Source: Paraburkholderia phenazinium
GTDB taxonomy: Bacteria > Pseudomonadota > Gammaproteobacteria > Burkholderiales > Burkholderiaceae
DNA length: 64,000 nucleotides
Reading direction: 5' to 3'
Assembly (NCBI RefSeq): GCF_900142845.1
Contig: NZ_FSRU01000002.1
Coordinates: 1,612,001-1,676,000, forward strand
Shown here: positions 1-8,992 of the stretch, one piece after another
Layout of the letters: each line of letters starts with the position of its first letter
Numbering within the stretch: position 1 is the first letter of the stretch
The notes under the pieces: model-generated
What the model was told of the DNA's origin: nothing
The model's database searches: none
The model's input: only the letters and a program-made list of their open reading frames with translations
Program-made: the position numbers and the translations under genes

Positions 1-78
1 CGATTGTTTATCGAGTGCTGATTCGGCGATTATTATTTCTTGAGGGATGGCTTTTAAACAGGCGATCTGGTATTTGAC

Positions 79-1179
79 TCAACCGCGCAGCGCCATAGAT
101 ATCCCCTTCAACCCCGCCTCCAGTTCAGTACGCGTCGGCCAGCCGTAGCCCAGCCGGAAATAGGCATCTGACATCTCAAACCAATGACCCGGGCCGACGT
201 AGGTTCCCTGCACGTCGATCAGCCGCCGATAGAACGCGTCGGTGCCGCCGGCCGGCTCCACGCGCATGCGCGGAAAGCAGACCACGCCGCCTGAGGGCGC
301 CACCCACTCCAGGCAGGCCTCATTGGCGATCCACTCCGTGACCAGCGCAAGACGGCTGCGCATTTCCGCGAGGGTCGGCTCCAGAATGGCCGCGCGTCGC
401 GCGAGGATCTGCTCGCCCACCCATTCGTCGATCACGCTGCCGCAGATGCTGACCTGCTCTTTTGCCGCGAGGAAGAGCTGCTGCAAATGCGCGTCTTTCG
501 TCACGATCCATCCCAGCCGGATGCCCGGCACGCCATACGCTTTCGATAACGACGACACGCTGATGACATGCGAGCCCAGCGATGCCGCCAACGGCAATGT
601 CCGGCCGAACGACAGATCGCGATAGGTTTCGTCGACCAGCAGATAGCAGCCGTGCCTGCGCGCGAGTTCGACGAGCCCGTGCAGTTCGCCCTCGGAATAC
701 ATGACGCCGGTGGGATTGTGCGGACACGTCACGCTGATGACTTTCGTGGATGGCGTGATCGCGGCGGCAAGCTTGTCGAAGTCGATCGCAAAGCCTTCTT
801 CGAACAGCAGATCGACACAGGTGACCCGGCAGCCAATGGCTTTCGGCGTCTCCAGATTGGTGGCGTAGTTCGGGCGCACGACGACCAGATGGTCGTACGA
901 ACTGAGCAGCGCGGTGGCGATGATAAAGAGCGCTCCGGCCGCGCCGGTCGTGACCAGCACATCGTCGACGCTCACGCCGGTGTTGTCGCCGGCGATCAAT
1001 GCGCGTAGCGACGCGCCGCCACGGTGTTCGCCGTACAGCAGCTTGAGGTCGGGAATCTGCAGATTCAGGCCGGCGAGCGTCTGGTCGGCCACCGAGCTTT
1101 CCGACAGGTTGTAGCGAATCCGCCCATAACCGTACTCCTCGGGCGATTCGGTTTCGATGGGCATGCGGACGTATTTCAT
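79..1179 (-). CDS. PLP-dependent class I/II aminotransferase
   Basis: Predicted cytosolic fold-type I aminotransferase of 366 residues. The PLP lysine lies in SLSKAYG near residue 213, preceded by CPHNPTG (near 152-158) and the cofactor-contacting aspartate of DETYRD (near 183). The start at 1179 is preferred over an in-frame ATG at 1191 because GGAGAGG sits just upstream of it. The substrate cannot be read from sequence. The nearby ornithine cyclodeaminase, deacylase and peptide transporter suggest amino-acid degradation. The gene follows the LuxR-type regulator on the same strand after about 80 bp and may be co-transcribed with it. Confidence 0.9.
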   Translation of the reverse strand: MKYVRMPIETESPEEYGYGRIRYNLSESSVADQTLAGLNLQIPDLKLLYGEHRGGASLRALIAGDNTGVSVDDVLVTTGAAGALFIIATALLSSYDHLVVVRPNYATNLETPKAIGCRVTCVDLLFEEGFAIDFDKLAAAITPSTKVISVTCPHNPTGVMYSEGELHGLVELARRHGCYLLVDETYRDLSFGRTLPLAASLGSHVISVSSLSKAYGVPGIRLGWIVTKDAHLQQLFLAAKEQVSICGSVIDEWVGEQILARRAAILEPTLAEMRSRLALVTEWIANEACLEWVAPSGGVVCFPRMRVEPAGGTDAFYRRLIDVQGTYVGPGHWFEMSDAYFRLGYGWPTRTELEAGLKGISMALRG

Positions 1180-1235
1180 AGGCCTCTCCATAAGATGAAG
1201 GGCTTATCGTGCCCGTGCCTGAAATTTGCCACCAT

Positions 1236-1249
1236 CCCTCTCGAGAGGG
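1236..1249. other. 14-bp perfect palindrome between luxR-type gene and aminotransferase
   Basis: CCCTCTCGAGAGGG is a perfect palindrome in the 83-bp gap between the LuxR-type gene and the aminotransferase. No T-run follows on either strand, so it is not a convincing intrinsic terminator. It could be a regulator site, but nothing else supports a role. Confidence 0.3.
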
Positions 1250-1262
1250 GGCATGGGCAAAC

Positions 1263-2033
1263 TCAGTGACGCTCGCGATACAGCGCAAACAACTCGGCAA
1301 GCGTGCCGATGCCGAGCTTGCGAAAGATCTGTTTGCGATGATCCTTGACGGTGTGGCCGCTGATGCCGAGACGAAGCGCAATCGCTTCGGAACCGCAACC
1401 GCTTAGAAGCAGTTCGGTCACTTCAAGCTCGCGGCGTGACAAGCGCGCCCTGGATACCGCCGTGCCGCGTAGCGGCAAGCGGTCGAGGAGAACGGACTGG
1501 CGCTCGAACGCGGCTGCAATCGGCCCACGCAATGCGGAGAGTTCATGCAGCCTGCCGGCCGACAATCCACGTGCTGCGCGTTCACGGTAGATGCCGAACT
1601 CCACCACACCCTGGCATGCCTCGAAATACAGGCCGATTTCTTCGAGCCTTTCCGGCCAGCCGATGGTGCGGTAGCCGAGTTCCTCATCCGGGTTCTCGAT
1701 CAGATACCGCCGCAGACTTGCACCGATGTTCTGCGTCCCGATGCGAAAATCGCAGGCGCGAAACACACCGGGCCCATGGGAGAACTGCAGGACCGGATTC
1801 AGACGGTACGTCATGGCGACGTAGTTTTGCACGCCCTCTTTGCCGCCTGCCGCGGCAAAATTATCGAACATCAGTACAGGGCCGTTGTCGCGCCGGTGGA
1901 TCACGACGGTCGCCAGATCGAAGTCCAGCCAGGCGAGCACCGCGCCTGCCGCGCGCGCGGCAAAGTCCGGTTCGCCGATCGCCCCGATGACATGCTCGAG
2001 GACAGCCTCCTGCGTGTGCCGTGACATCTGCAT
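1263..2033 (-). CDS. LuxR-family transcriptional regulator
   Basis: A 256-residue DNA-binding regulator. The C-terminal GerE/LuxR helix-turn-helix spans about residues 190-250 (LSRRELEVTELLLSGCGSEA followed by LGISGHTVKDHRKQIFRKL). The N-terminal ~180 residues show no receiver-domain signature and resemble a free-standing sensor domain, so this is not a typical response regulator. No luxI-type synthase is nearby. It is co-oriented with the downstream aminotransferase and probably controls local genes. The ligand is unknown. Confidence 0.85.
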   Translation of the reverse strand: MQMSRHTQEAVLEHVIGAIGEPDFAARAAGAVLAWLDFDLATVVIHRRDNGPVLMFDNFAAAGGKEGVQNYVAMTYRLNPVLQFSHGPGVFRACDFRIGTQNIGASLRRYLIENPDEELGYRTIGWPERLEEIGLYFEACQGVVEFGIYRERAARGLSAGRLHELSALRGPIAAAFERQSVLLDRLPLRGTAVSRARLSRRELEVTELLLSGCGSEAIALRLGISGHTVKDHRKQIFRKLGIGTLAELFALYRERH

Positions 2034-2098
2034 ACGGCCTCCTGCCCAAGTTGATTTTCACGCCCGACGCGTTCGTGCAACAGGCCAACGCCTTCGAT

Positions 2099-3628
2099 TT
2101 ATTCCTGCAACGTTCCGACCACCTCGTCGTAGCGCAGCGCCCCGCTGTTGATATTGACTTCGCGCCTGAAGACAATCTGCTGTCCGGCGAACTCGCATAC
2201 GACGGTGTCGCGGAAGGCGGTCTCGGCGAATATCCAAGTCATCTGCAGACGCGAAGTATCCAGCCAGCACGCTCGCGCAAGCACGGGACTGCCGCGCAGA
2301 TGATAGCCGTGATGGAGGTCGCTACCCGGCATCTCATTCGGACTCTCGATCCAGCGGTCGAAACCCGCGACGATGACATGCTGCCCGTCCGCATCGTCGA
2401 GACGCAGTGTGCAGTCGCCGTCTGTGAATGCAAGCTGCAGTGCCCGAATACCCTGCGCGTTCGGCTGCATGACAAAGCGCCTTGTACTCGCGCCTGAACG
2501 CGCGGCGCCGCCGTTCGTGTCCGACGCTTGCGTCGCCCGCAGATACGGCGCTTTCCACGCAACCGGCGCGTCCTCTTTTTGCCATTCGACAATCCGGGCG
2601 CCGAGTCTCGCATCGGCAGCGGGCCCATCCGTCAGCACCGCATCGAACGCCGCTGGAAAGTACCGATCGATGAAGGGCCTGAGCTTCGCACTGCCCTTGA
2701 TCGCGCCGGTCACGGCCAGCGTCGCACCGTGCGCGGGAAACACCACGGCCATCTGCACAAACTTGCCGATCGCGCTATACGATCCGCCGTCCGGACTCGT
2801 CCACCAGTGATATCCGTAGCGTCCCGACTCCACATGCGCGCGGGTCGCCTCCGCCACCCACGCCTCGGAAAGCACGCGCTTGCCCTCCCAGACGCCGTTT
2901 TGCGCATGCAGGATGCCGAGCTTGAGCATGTCCGCTGTTTTCGCTATCAGCCCATTGCCGCCCGGATTGATGCCATCGGGACCGATGTCCCACGACTCGC
3001 CTTTGATGCCCAAAGGCTCGAGCAGTCGCGGCTTGAGGTAATCGTGCAGGGTCTCTCCCGTCGCGCGGCTCAGGATCGCCGACAACATATAGCTGGCCGC
3101 GCTCGTGTACAGAAAGGCGCCTCCCGGTTTATCGACAATAGGAATCCTGAAGAACGCCTCTGTCCAGCTCGTGCCCAGCGCGCGCCATTGCGCACCGGAT
3201 GTCTCGCCGGCGTGACCCACACGCATCGTAAGCAGATCCTCGATCGTCATGGCCGCGAGCCAGTCGCTCACGCCTGCCGGCAGCGCCTCGGGGAAGAACG
3301 ACACCACCTTGTCGTCGAGGCGAAAGCGTCCTTCCTCGAGCGCGAGGCCGATCGCGCAAGCCGTAAAGCTTTTCGCCACGGAATGCAGATTGCGCGGACG
3401 GTCCGCGCGGTACGGCCAACGCCATGCCTCCGTCACCACGTGAGCGTTGCGGTGAATCATCAGCGCATGCAGGTCGAGGTCCGCCGCTTCGACCGCATCC
3501 AGGAAGGCGACGATCGCGTCAGCGTCCACACCCATGGAAGACGGGGTCGCACGCGCCAGGCCATCCAGCGCCGTGCCACTTAAACCGGCTGATGCCTTCA
3601 CACCACGATCAAGAAAAGAATCTGACAT
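2099..3628 (-). CDS. Serine hydrolase, beta-lactamase class C/esterase family
   Basis: A 509-residue protein with a class C beta-lactamase/D-aminopeptidase-like domain over about the first 370 residues. The nucleophile motif SxxK is HSVAKSF and the second-motif tyrosine is likely in YTSAASY. The C-terminal ~130 residues form a further beta-rich part of unknown role, as in some D-stereospecific peptidases and esterases. No signal peptide is evident, so a cytosolic peptide- or ester-hydrolysing role is likely. The ATG at 3628 is preferred to the upstream GTG at 3664. It stands among genes of amino-acid and peptide metabolism; the substrate is unknown. Confidence 0.85.
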   Translation of the reverse strand: MSDSFLDRGVKASAGLSGTALDGLARATPSSMGVDADAIVAFLDAVEAADLDLHALMIHRNAHVVTEAWRWPYRADRPRNLHSVAKSFTACAIGLALEEGRFRLDDKVVSFFPEALPAGVSDWLAAMTIEDLLTMRVGHAGETSGAQWRALGTSWTEAFFRIPIVDKPGGAFLYTSAASYMLSAILSRATGETLHDYLKPRLLEPLGIKGESWDIGPDGINPGGNGLIAKTADMLKLGILHAQNGVWEGKRVLSEAWVAEATRAHVESGRYGYHWWTSPDGGSYSAIGKFVQMAVVFPAHGATLAVTGAIKGSAKLRPFIDRYFPAAFDAVLTDGPAADARLGARIVEWQKEDAPVAWKAPYLRATQASDTNGGAARSGASTRRFVMQPNAQGIRALQLAFTDGDCTLRLDDADGQHVIVAGFDRWIESPNEMPGSDLHHGYHLRGSPVLARACWLDTSRLQMTWIFAETAFRDTVVCEFAGQQIVFRREVNINSGALRYDEVVGTLQE

Positions 3629-3697
3629 TTTGTCTGGAGATTGAATAACGTTGGACAGCGGCACCCATGCGCGAACCCGCCATGCGACGGCACGTCC

Positions 3698-5275
3698 CTA
3701 TGCAAAGGCCTCACCTAACCTGAACACGGAGACCGCCTCTCTTAGCGAGTGTGCCTGATCCGCCATGGCCTGCGCCGCCGCGGCGGCCTCTTCCACCAGC
3801 GCGGCGTTACGCTGGGTCACCTCGTCCATCTGCCTCACAGCCTGGTTGACCTGCTCGATACCGCGGCTCTGCTCCACCGAGGCCGAGGAGATCTCGCCCA
3901 TGATATCGGTCACGCGCCGCACCGAAACGACGATCTCGTCGATCGTCCCGCCGGCCTGGCCCACCAGCGTCGAGCCCACCTTGACGCGCCGGACCGACTC
4001 GCCGATCAACGCGCCGATCTCTCTCGCGGCAGCCGCGCTACGTTGTGCAAGCGTGCGCACTTCGCCGGCCACCACCGCAAAACCGCGGCCCTGTTCGCCC
4101 GCGCGCGCCGCCTCGACGGCGGCGTTCAGCGCCAGAATGTTGGTCTGAAACGCGATGCTCTGGATCACGTCGACGATCGCCGCCACTTGGCCCGAGCTCT
4201 CGGAGATACCCTGCATCGTTTCCACGACCTGCACGACAAACTGTCCGCCGCGCGCGGCAGCTTCCGATGCGACCTCGGCCAGCATCACCGCCTGCTTCGC
4301 GCTCTCGGCGTTGTGACGCACTGTCGACGTGAGTTCTTCCATGCTGCTGGCGGTTTCTTCAAGCGACGCCGCCTGTTCTTCGGTGCGTCGCGAGAGATCG
4401 GTATTGCCTTGCGAGATCTCGTCGGCCGCCACCGAGATCGACTCTCCCGAGGTCTTGATGCCGACGACCGTGTCGCAAAGTTGCCGGTCCATTTTACGCA
4501 GCGCGTCGAGAAGCTGGCCGAACTCGTCGCGCGATTCCACATGGATCCGGTTATCGAGCCGACCATCCGCAATGTGATTGGCGACGCTGACCGCGTGCCT
4601 TAACGGCGTCGAAATCGCTCTGACCAGGTAGATCGACACGCCGATCGCCGCCGCGACGCCGGCCACGACCAGCGAAATGGCAATCAGGATCTGCGTGCGA
4701 AACGTCGCGGCGCTGTCGCTCGCGATCTGTTTCGTCTGCGTCAGGTTCAAGGCGGCGTCTTCATCCAGCGCCTTTTGCAAGGTGTGGGAGATCGGCACCA
4801 TCCCGTTGATCGATGCCGTCACGTCAGTGAAGTTTTCAGCCTTCGCCGCGTTCAGCGCCGCATCGGTGAGGTGGTTGAACGGTGGTAGCGCGTCGTTGAT
4901 GCGGTTTGCGATGGCGCGTTCCTTGTCATTGAACGCGCCATGCAGGAAGTACTCGCTCCACGCCGCGGCCATGCGCGCCTGATCGGTACGGATCTTCGCC
5001 ATCATCTCCGCTGCGTGCGCGGCGCTGCCGGCGCCCTGCATGGCTCTGAGCTGCAAGCGGATATCGAGTTGCGCGACCCGCACGTCGCACAACTCGGCAA
5101 TCGGCGTGACCTTGCCGTCATACAGACCGCTCATGTCCGAAGTCAACCGCCACAAGCTCACGACACCGAACGCCCCAATGCCGACCATCAGCGACACGGA
5201 GACGCCGAACGCAAGGATGATCCGGAAGCGGATCGTGTGAAAGAACGGATTCACCAGGGTCCTGTCAGGAGGCAT
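3698..5275 (-). CDS. Methyl-accepting chemotaxis protein
   Basis: A 525-residue transmembrane chemoreceptor: a first membrane helix (about 13-35), a four-helix-bundle-type periplasmic sensor (about 36-190), a second membrane helix (about 193-215), a HAMP domain (to about 268), and a cytoplasmic signalling coiled coil. The hairpin tip is the classic block around IAFQTNILALNAAVEAARAG and GRGFAVVAGEVR. It ends FRLGEAFA with no NWETF-like CheR tether. It lies between a hydrolase and the ornithine cyclodeaminase, so an amino-acid ligand is plausible but unproven. Confidence 0.95.
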   Translation of the reverse strand: MPPDRTLVNPFFHTIRFRIILAFGVSVSLMVGIGAFGVVSLWRLTSDMSGLYDGKVTPIAELCDVRVAQLDIRLQLRAMQGAGSAAHAAEMMAKIRTDQARMAAAWSEYFLHGAFNDKERAIANRINDALPPFNHLTDAALNAAKAENFTDVTASINGMVPISHTLQKALDEDAALNLTQTKQIASDSAATFRTQILIAISLVVAGVAAAIGVSIYLVRAISTPLRHAVSVANHIADGRLDNRIHVESRDEFGQLLDALRKMDRQLCDTVVGIKTSGESISVAADEISQGNTDLSRRTEEQAASLEETASSMEELTSTVRHNAESAKQAVMLAEVASEAAARGGQFVVQVVETMQGISESSGQVAAIVDVIQSIAFQTNILALNAAVEAARAGEQGRGFAVVAGEVRTLAQRSAAAAREIGALIGESVRRVKVGSTLVGQAGGTIDEIVVSVRRVTDIMGEISSASVEQSRGIEQVNQAVRQMDEVTQRNAALVEEAAAAAQAMADQAHSLREAVSVFRLGEAFA

Positions 5276-5315
5276 TGGGCAGTGGGCAAAGCGCTCGCAG
5301 CGCGGCGCGATCCTC

Positions 5316-6419
5316 TCATGCCGTCAATGCGACCGGCTGCTGCGCCGTAGACGTTGCCACGGACGCTGCGGTCGCGGTTGTGGTCGCGGTTGCCGCAGCC
5401 GTTGCGGGCACAACGAACTGATACAGGTTCTTCGGATCCAGCGGCGCCGGAATCAGTTCGATATGCTCACCGATGTTGCGCGCGTCGGTCACGTCGCGCA
5501 GATAGCGCAGCGCCGAGAAATCCTCCAGCGCGAAACCGACCGAATCGAACACGGTCACCTGGGCCGCATCCTGCCGCCCCGCCACTTCACCCGACAACAC
5601 GCGCCACAACTCCACCACCGGAAAATCCGCCGGCAGTTGCTGGATATCGCCCTCGATGCGCGTCTGCGGCTCGAACTCCACAATCACGCGCGCGCCTCTC
5701 AACACATCCGCGTGCAGTTCGGTCTTGCCCGGGCAGTCGCCGCCCACGGCGTTGATATGCATGCCCGGTTCGATCATGTCGGGCGTCAGGATGGTCGCGT
5801 TGGTCTTGTCGGCGGTGGCCGTCGTGACGATGTCCGCGCCGCGTACGGCCTCGGCCGCACTGGCGGCCCGAACGATCTTCAGGTCCTTGAAGCCGGCCAG
5901 GTTGCGGATCAGCTTGTCGGTTGCCGCGGGATCGATATCGAACACGCGCACTTCGTTCACGCCGAGTATCGCCTTGAACGCGAGCACCTGGAATTCGCTT
6001 TGCGCGCCGTTGCCGATCAGGGCCATCGAGCGTGCATCCGGCCGCGCCAGCGCTTTCGCTACCAATGCCGAAGTCGCGGCAGTGCGCAATGCCGTCATGA
6101 TGGTGAATTCGCTGAACAGCACCGGGAAACCGGACTCGACTTCCGCCAGCACGCCGAACGCCATCACGGTCAGCATATTGACGTGGGTGTTTTTCGGGTG
6201 GCCGTTCACGTACTTGAAGCCATAGAGCGTGCTATCGGACGTGGGCATGAGTTCGATCACACCGCCGGGCACATGATTGGCCACCCGCGCCGACTTCTCG
6301 AATTCGTTCCAGCGCAGATAGTCCGCGCGAATGTAATCCGCCATCGTGGTGATGAACGTTTCCGCGCCGATCGACGTCACCAGTTTGCGGACGTCGCTTA
6401 CATCGATATATCTCGTCAT
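5316..6419 (-). CDS. Ornithine cyclodeaminase family protein
   Basis: A 367-residue member of the ornithine cyclodeaminase/mu-crystallin family. The Rossmann nucleotide motif is MALIGNGAQSEFQ and the substrate-site region is FSEFTIMTALRTAATSALVA, as in the bacterial enzyme that converts L-ornithine to L-proline and ammonia. DSVGFALEDFSALRYL is also family-typical. The last ~35 residues are a low-complexity Ala/Thr tail (VVPATAAATATTTATAA) absent from standard members. The gene follows the AstE-like deacylase by 33 bp and is probably in one operon with it, so ornithine released by deacylation is an attractive substrate. Confidence 0.9.
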   Translation of the reverse strand: MTRYIDVSDVRKLVTSIGAETFITTMADYIRADYLRWNEFEKSARVANHVPGGVIELMPTSDSTLYGFKYVNGHPKNTHVNMLTVMAFGVLAEVESGFPVLFSEFTIMTALRTAATSALVAKALARPDARSMALIGNGAQSEFQVLAFKAILGVNEVRVFDIDPAATDKLIRNLAGFKDLKIVRAASAAEAVRGADIVTTATADKTNATILTPDMIEPGMHINAVGGDCPGKTELHADVLRGARVIVEFEPQTRIEGDIQQLPADFPVVELWRVLSGEVAGRQDAAQVTVFDSVGFALEDFSALRYLRDVTDARNIGEHIELIPAPLDPKNLYQFVVPATAAATATTTATAASVATSTAQQPVALTA

Positions 6420-6452
6420 TTTATATTCAACCTTGTCAACATTCGAAGTCCG

Positions 6453-7571
6453 TCACGCGCTGAGCAGGTTGCCCGAGCGGATGACTTCGTGGCCCGACAC
6501 CCGCCCAAGCGGATCGCCCTGCCGCACATATCTCACGTCTCTGCGCATATAGAAGACCCCCGCGGTATGCGAATGCAGCGCGCGCCGCGTCCCGTCCGTC
6601 GTATCGACGATCACGAACATCTGCTGCCCGACACTGACGTGGGCACCGGGCTCCACGCAATGCAGCAGGATGCCCGCAGCCGGGGCATAAAACTGTTCGC
6701 TGCCGGCGAGCGGCGTCGCCGGAAAGCTCAAGGGCGGCAACGGCGGCGCCGCTGCATCGATGGCGCCGCAATAGCTCAGGTAATCGACGATGGCCGTCGC
6801 ATCCTTGTGCGCCAGCTCGTCGCTGACGTCGCGCTGGCCGCGATGTTCGACCGTGACCGCGGTGCTGCCGTACGGAATCGGGAAGCGCTCGCCGAGGCGT
6901 TGCCGCAGTTGCCACCATGTAAAGCTGTGCGCTTCGTCGAACGACTGGCCGCCCGAATCCACCGCCAGCAACGACGAACGCGCGCCGAGGTAGCGTGCGA
7001 GCGGCTCCACCTCCGGCCAGATCGCTTCGCCCGTATACACATGCATGGCCGCTTCGCGCGAGCAATGCAGGTCGAGAATGATGTCCGCGTCGACCGAGAG
7101 CAGCATCAAGGTGCGCTGCAGATCGTCGAATGCCTGGCGGGGTTGTTGCGCGAGCAACAGGTTGCGCCAGGCCGCGTGAATCGCCTTGCGGTTTGCTTCG
7201 GCGTCGGCGGTGAGTGTTCCTTCCACGGCGTCGGCAATCTGCGACGCCAGCAGCGGGAAACCCCGGTTGAAATTCCGCCCGCTCGCCAGTTCGAAGCGTC
7301 CAATCGCATAGCCGAGCACGTACTGGCTCAGGCCGATCGGATTAGCCGCGCTCACCAGCACCACTTCGCAGCGCAAGCGTCCCTGTTCTTCGAGCTGTCG
7401 CAGCTTGTCCGCCACACTCAGCGCGACCAGCATGCCGGGAATTTCGTCCGCGTGCAGGCCGGCCTGGATATAGATCTTCCTGCCGTAATGCCCGGCGCCG
7501 AAGTGATGCGAGATCAACTGATGCGCAGTGCCATCGGAAGCGGCAAGCAGGCGGTGTGTAACGCTGTGCAT
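6453..7571 (-). CDS. Succinylglutamate desuccinylase/aspartoacylase family protein
   Basis: A 372-residue zinc-dependent deacylase/carboxypeptidase-like protein of the AstE/ASPA family. The zinc ligands are visible as GLHADEIPG (HxxE) and the later DLHCSREA histidine. The C-terminal ~70 residues form a biotinyl/lipoyl-like barrel, typical of long family members. The start at 7571 (ATG) is chosen over the TTG at 7598. The family removes acyl groups from amino acids such as N-succinylglutamate or N-acetylaspartate. With ornithine cyclodeaminase next door the substrate could be an N-acylated diamino acid. A LysR-type site lies about 180 bp upstream. Confidence 0.85.
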   Translation of the reverse strand: MHSVTHRLLAASDGTAHQLISHHFGAGHYGRKIYIQAGLHADEIPGMLVALSVADKLRQLEEQGRLRCEVVLVSAANPIGLSQYVLGYAIGRFELASGRNFNRGFPLLASQIADAVEGTLTADAEANRKAIHAAWRNLLLAQQPRQAFDDLQRTLMLLSVDADIILDLHCSREAAMHVYTGEAIWPEVEPLARYLGARSSLLAVDSGGQSFDEAHSFTWWQLRQRLGERFPIPYGSTAVTVEHRGQRDVSDELAHKDATAIVDYLSYCGAIDAAAPPLPPLSFPATPLAGSEQFYAPAAGILLHCVEPGAHVSVGQQMFVIVDTTDGTRRALHSHTAGVFYMRRDVRYVRQGDPLGRVSGHEVIRSGNLLSA

Positions 7572-7749
7572 GAAAAGAAGGGTCCTGTGGTTCGTCAACT
7601 GGCCGCGACGGTTGTGGCCGGCGCGCCGGGTCGGTTCACCTCGCGCGCCCTGCGGATTCCAGCCTTGCCCTATGAACGCCAGAAACGTCGAAGCACTGAT
7701 GGCATGCTAAGCGCCCGCAGGAACGGGCGGAAGCGTGCTCCGGGTTATC

Positions 7750-7770
7750 GTGATCGGCAATTTAGATCAC
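7750..7770. promoter_or_regulatory. LysR-type binding site, copy 1
   Basis: GTGATC-N7-TAGATCAC, containing the LysR/NodD-type core ATC-N9-GAT. It lies about 180 bp upstream of the deacylase gene and just downstream of the lysR stop codon. Two 21-bp near copies occur at 8832 and 15801. Confidence 0.65.
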
Positions 7771-7831
7771 CCGCGGGGGTCCGCGATAGCACGCGGCGGC
7801 CCGATCCGTGACGCGCGATCCGCGCCTGACC

Positions 7832-8755
7832 TTAGCCGTTGCGGGCCACGCCGCGCGTCAGTCGCGCATAGGACACCAGCATGCTCGCCAGTTCCTGGGC
7901 GATCGATGTCAACGGCGAATTGCTGCGCCGGATCAGGGATACGTCGCGCGGCTGGAAGGTCTCGCGGATCGGCACCCTGACGAGCGAACCCGAAAACAGT
8001 TTGAAGTCGGCGAGCACGCCGGGGTCCATCGTCAGGTAGTCCGTTTCGCAGACGAGAAACAGCGACTCCAGCAGCGTCTCGGCGGTAATGACGATTTTCG
8101 GCATGCCCAGCCCGTGGGTCGCGAACATCCCCACCAGCCGGTTCGCCGCAATGCCGACCACACCCTCGCGTTTGAAGCCCACCCATTCGGAATCGGCCAG
8201 TTCGGCAATCGACGTGGCGTGGGCCCTCGGGTGGCCGGCGCGCGCGAGGATGGCGGGAGAGGAACGGTAGAGCCGGTCGATGTGCAGATCCACGTCGTCC
8301 AGTTCCGGCGCGAGCGGACACAGCGCGAAATCGAGCCGTCCGTCGCGAATCCGCTCGATCAGCGTTTGCGCCGAACCGTTCGACAGATGCACGAGTACCC
8401 GCGGGAAGCTCGACATGAAGCGCTTCAACACCGGCACCAGCAGCTCGGCCAGCGGCTCGGAGGTCAGGCCGAGCGCAATGCGCCCGGTCGGCTCCCCTTC
8501 CAGTTCGCGCATATCCTGGTCGATGCGTTCGCAGTCCTTGAGGATAGACGAGGCCCGCGCCAGCAGCTTCTCCCCGAACGGCGTGAGGCTGATGCCGAGA
8601 TGCGAGCGCGTCAGCAACGGCACGGCGAGCTCCGCCTCGAGACTCTGGATAGCGTGGGTCAACGCGCTTTGCGCGATGTCCAGCGAGCGCGAAGCCGCGC
8701 GAAAACTGCCCTGTTCGACGACCGCGCAAAACACTCTGAGCTGGCTCAACGTCAT
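7832..8755 (-). CDS. LysR-family transcriptional regulator
   Basis: A 307-residue LysR regulator. The N-terminal winged helix-turn-helix covers about residues 1-60 (MTLSQLRVFCAVVEQGSFRA, then ALTHAIQSLEAEL). The rest is the two-lobed effector domain (about 90-300). It is divergent from the porin gene at 8993. The intergenic region holds an ATC-N9-GAT site repeated before two other local units, so this protein is the best candidate to bind all three. The inducer is probably an amino acid, peptide or acyl-amino acid. Confidence 0.92.
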   Translation of the reverse strand: MTLSQLRVFCAVVEQGSFRAASRSLDIAQSALTHAIQSLEAELAVPLLTRSHLGISLTPFGEKLLARASSILKDCERIDQDMRELEGEPTGRIALGLTSEPLAELLVPVLKRFMSSFPRVLVHLSNGSAQTLIERIRDGRLDFALCPLAPELDDVDLHIDRLYRSSPAILARAGHPRAHATSIAELADSEWVGFKREGVVGIAANRLVGMFATHGLGMPKIVITAETLLESLFLVCETDYLTMDPGVLADFKLFSGSLVRVPIRETFQPRDVSLIRRSNSPLTSIAQELASMLVSYARLTRGVARNG

Positions 8756-8831
8756 GTGATCACCTTAAGCGAATCCGATTCCTAAAAAGTCCTAACAGGT
8801 CTTGAGCGCGCTGCAAATACGGGTCTTCATT

Positions 8832-8852
8832 GTGATCGTGCGATTAGATCGC
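8832..8852. promoter_or_regulatory. LysR-type binding site, copy 2 (lysR/porin intergenic)
   Basis: GTGATC-N7-TAGATCGC with core ATC-N9-GAT, placed 77 bp from the lysR start and 140 bp from the porin start. This is the usual place for a LysR autoregulatory and activation site. Confidence 0.7.
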
Positions 8853-8992
8853 GATGCCAAGGATCGGTCTTCCGAGACAAAAAATGACCACATAGGATTT
8901 GACGCAACCCGTGCCTCACGCGCAGGTCCTGCTTCACTGCAGCTCGCTTCAATTCATATCAATTGCATCCGGCTCTGCCGAGGATAACTACG

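Noticed and set aside
5463..7811. A 782-codon antisense frame over ornithine cyclodeaminase and the deacylase
   Set aside because: Shadow composition and no motif; both minus-strand genes have intact active sites.
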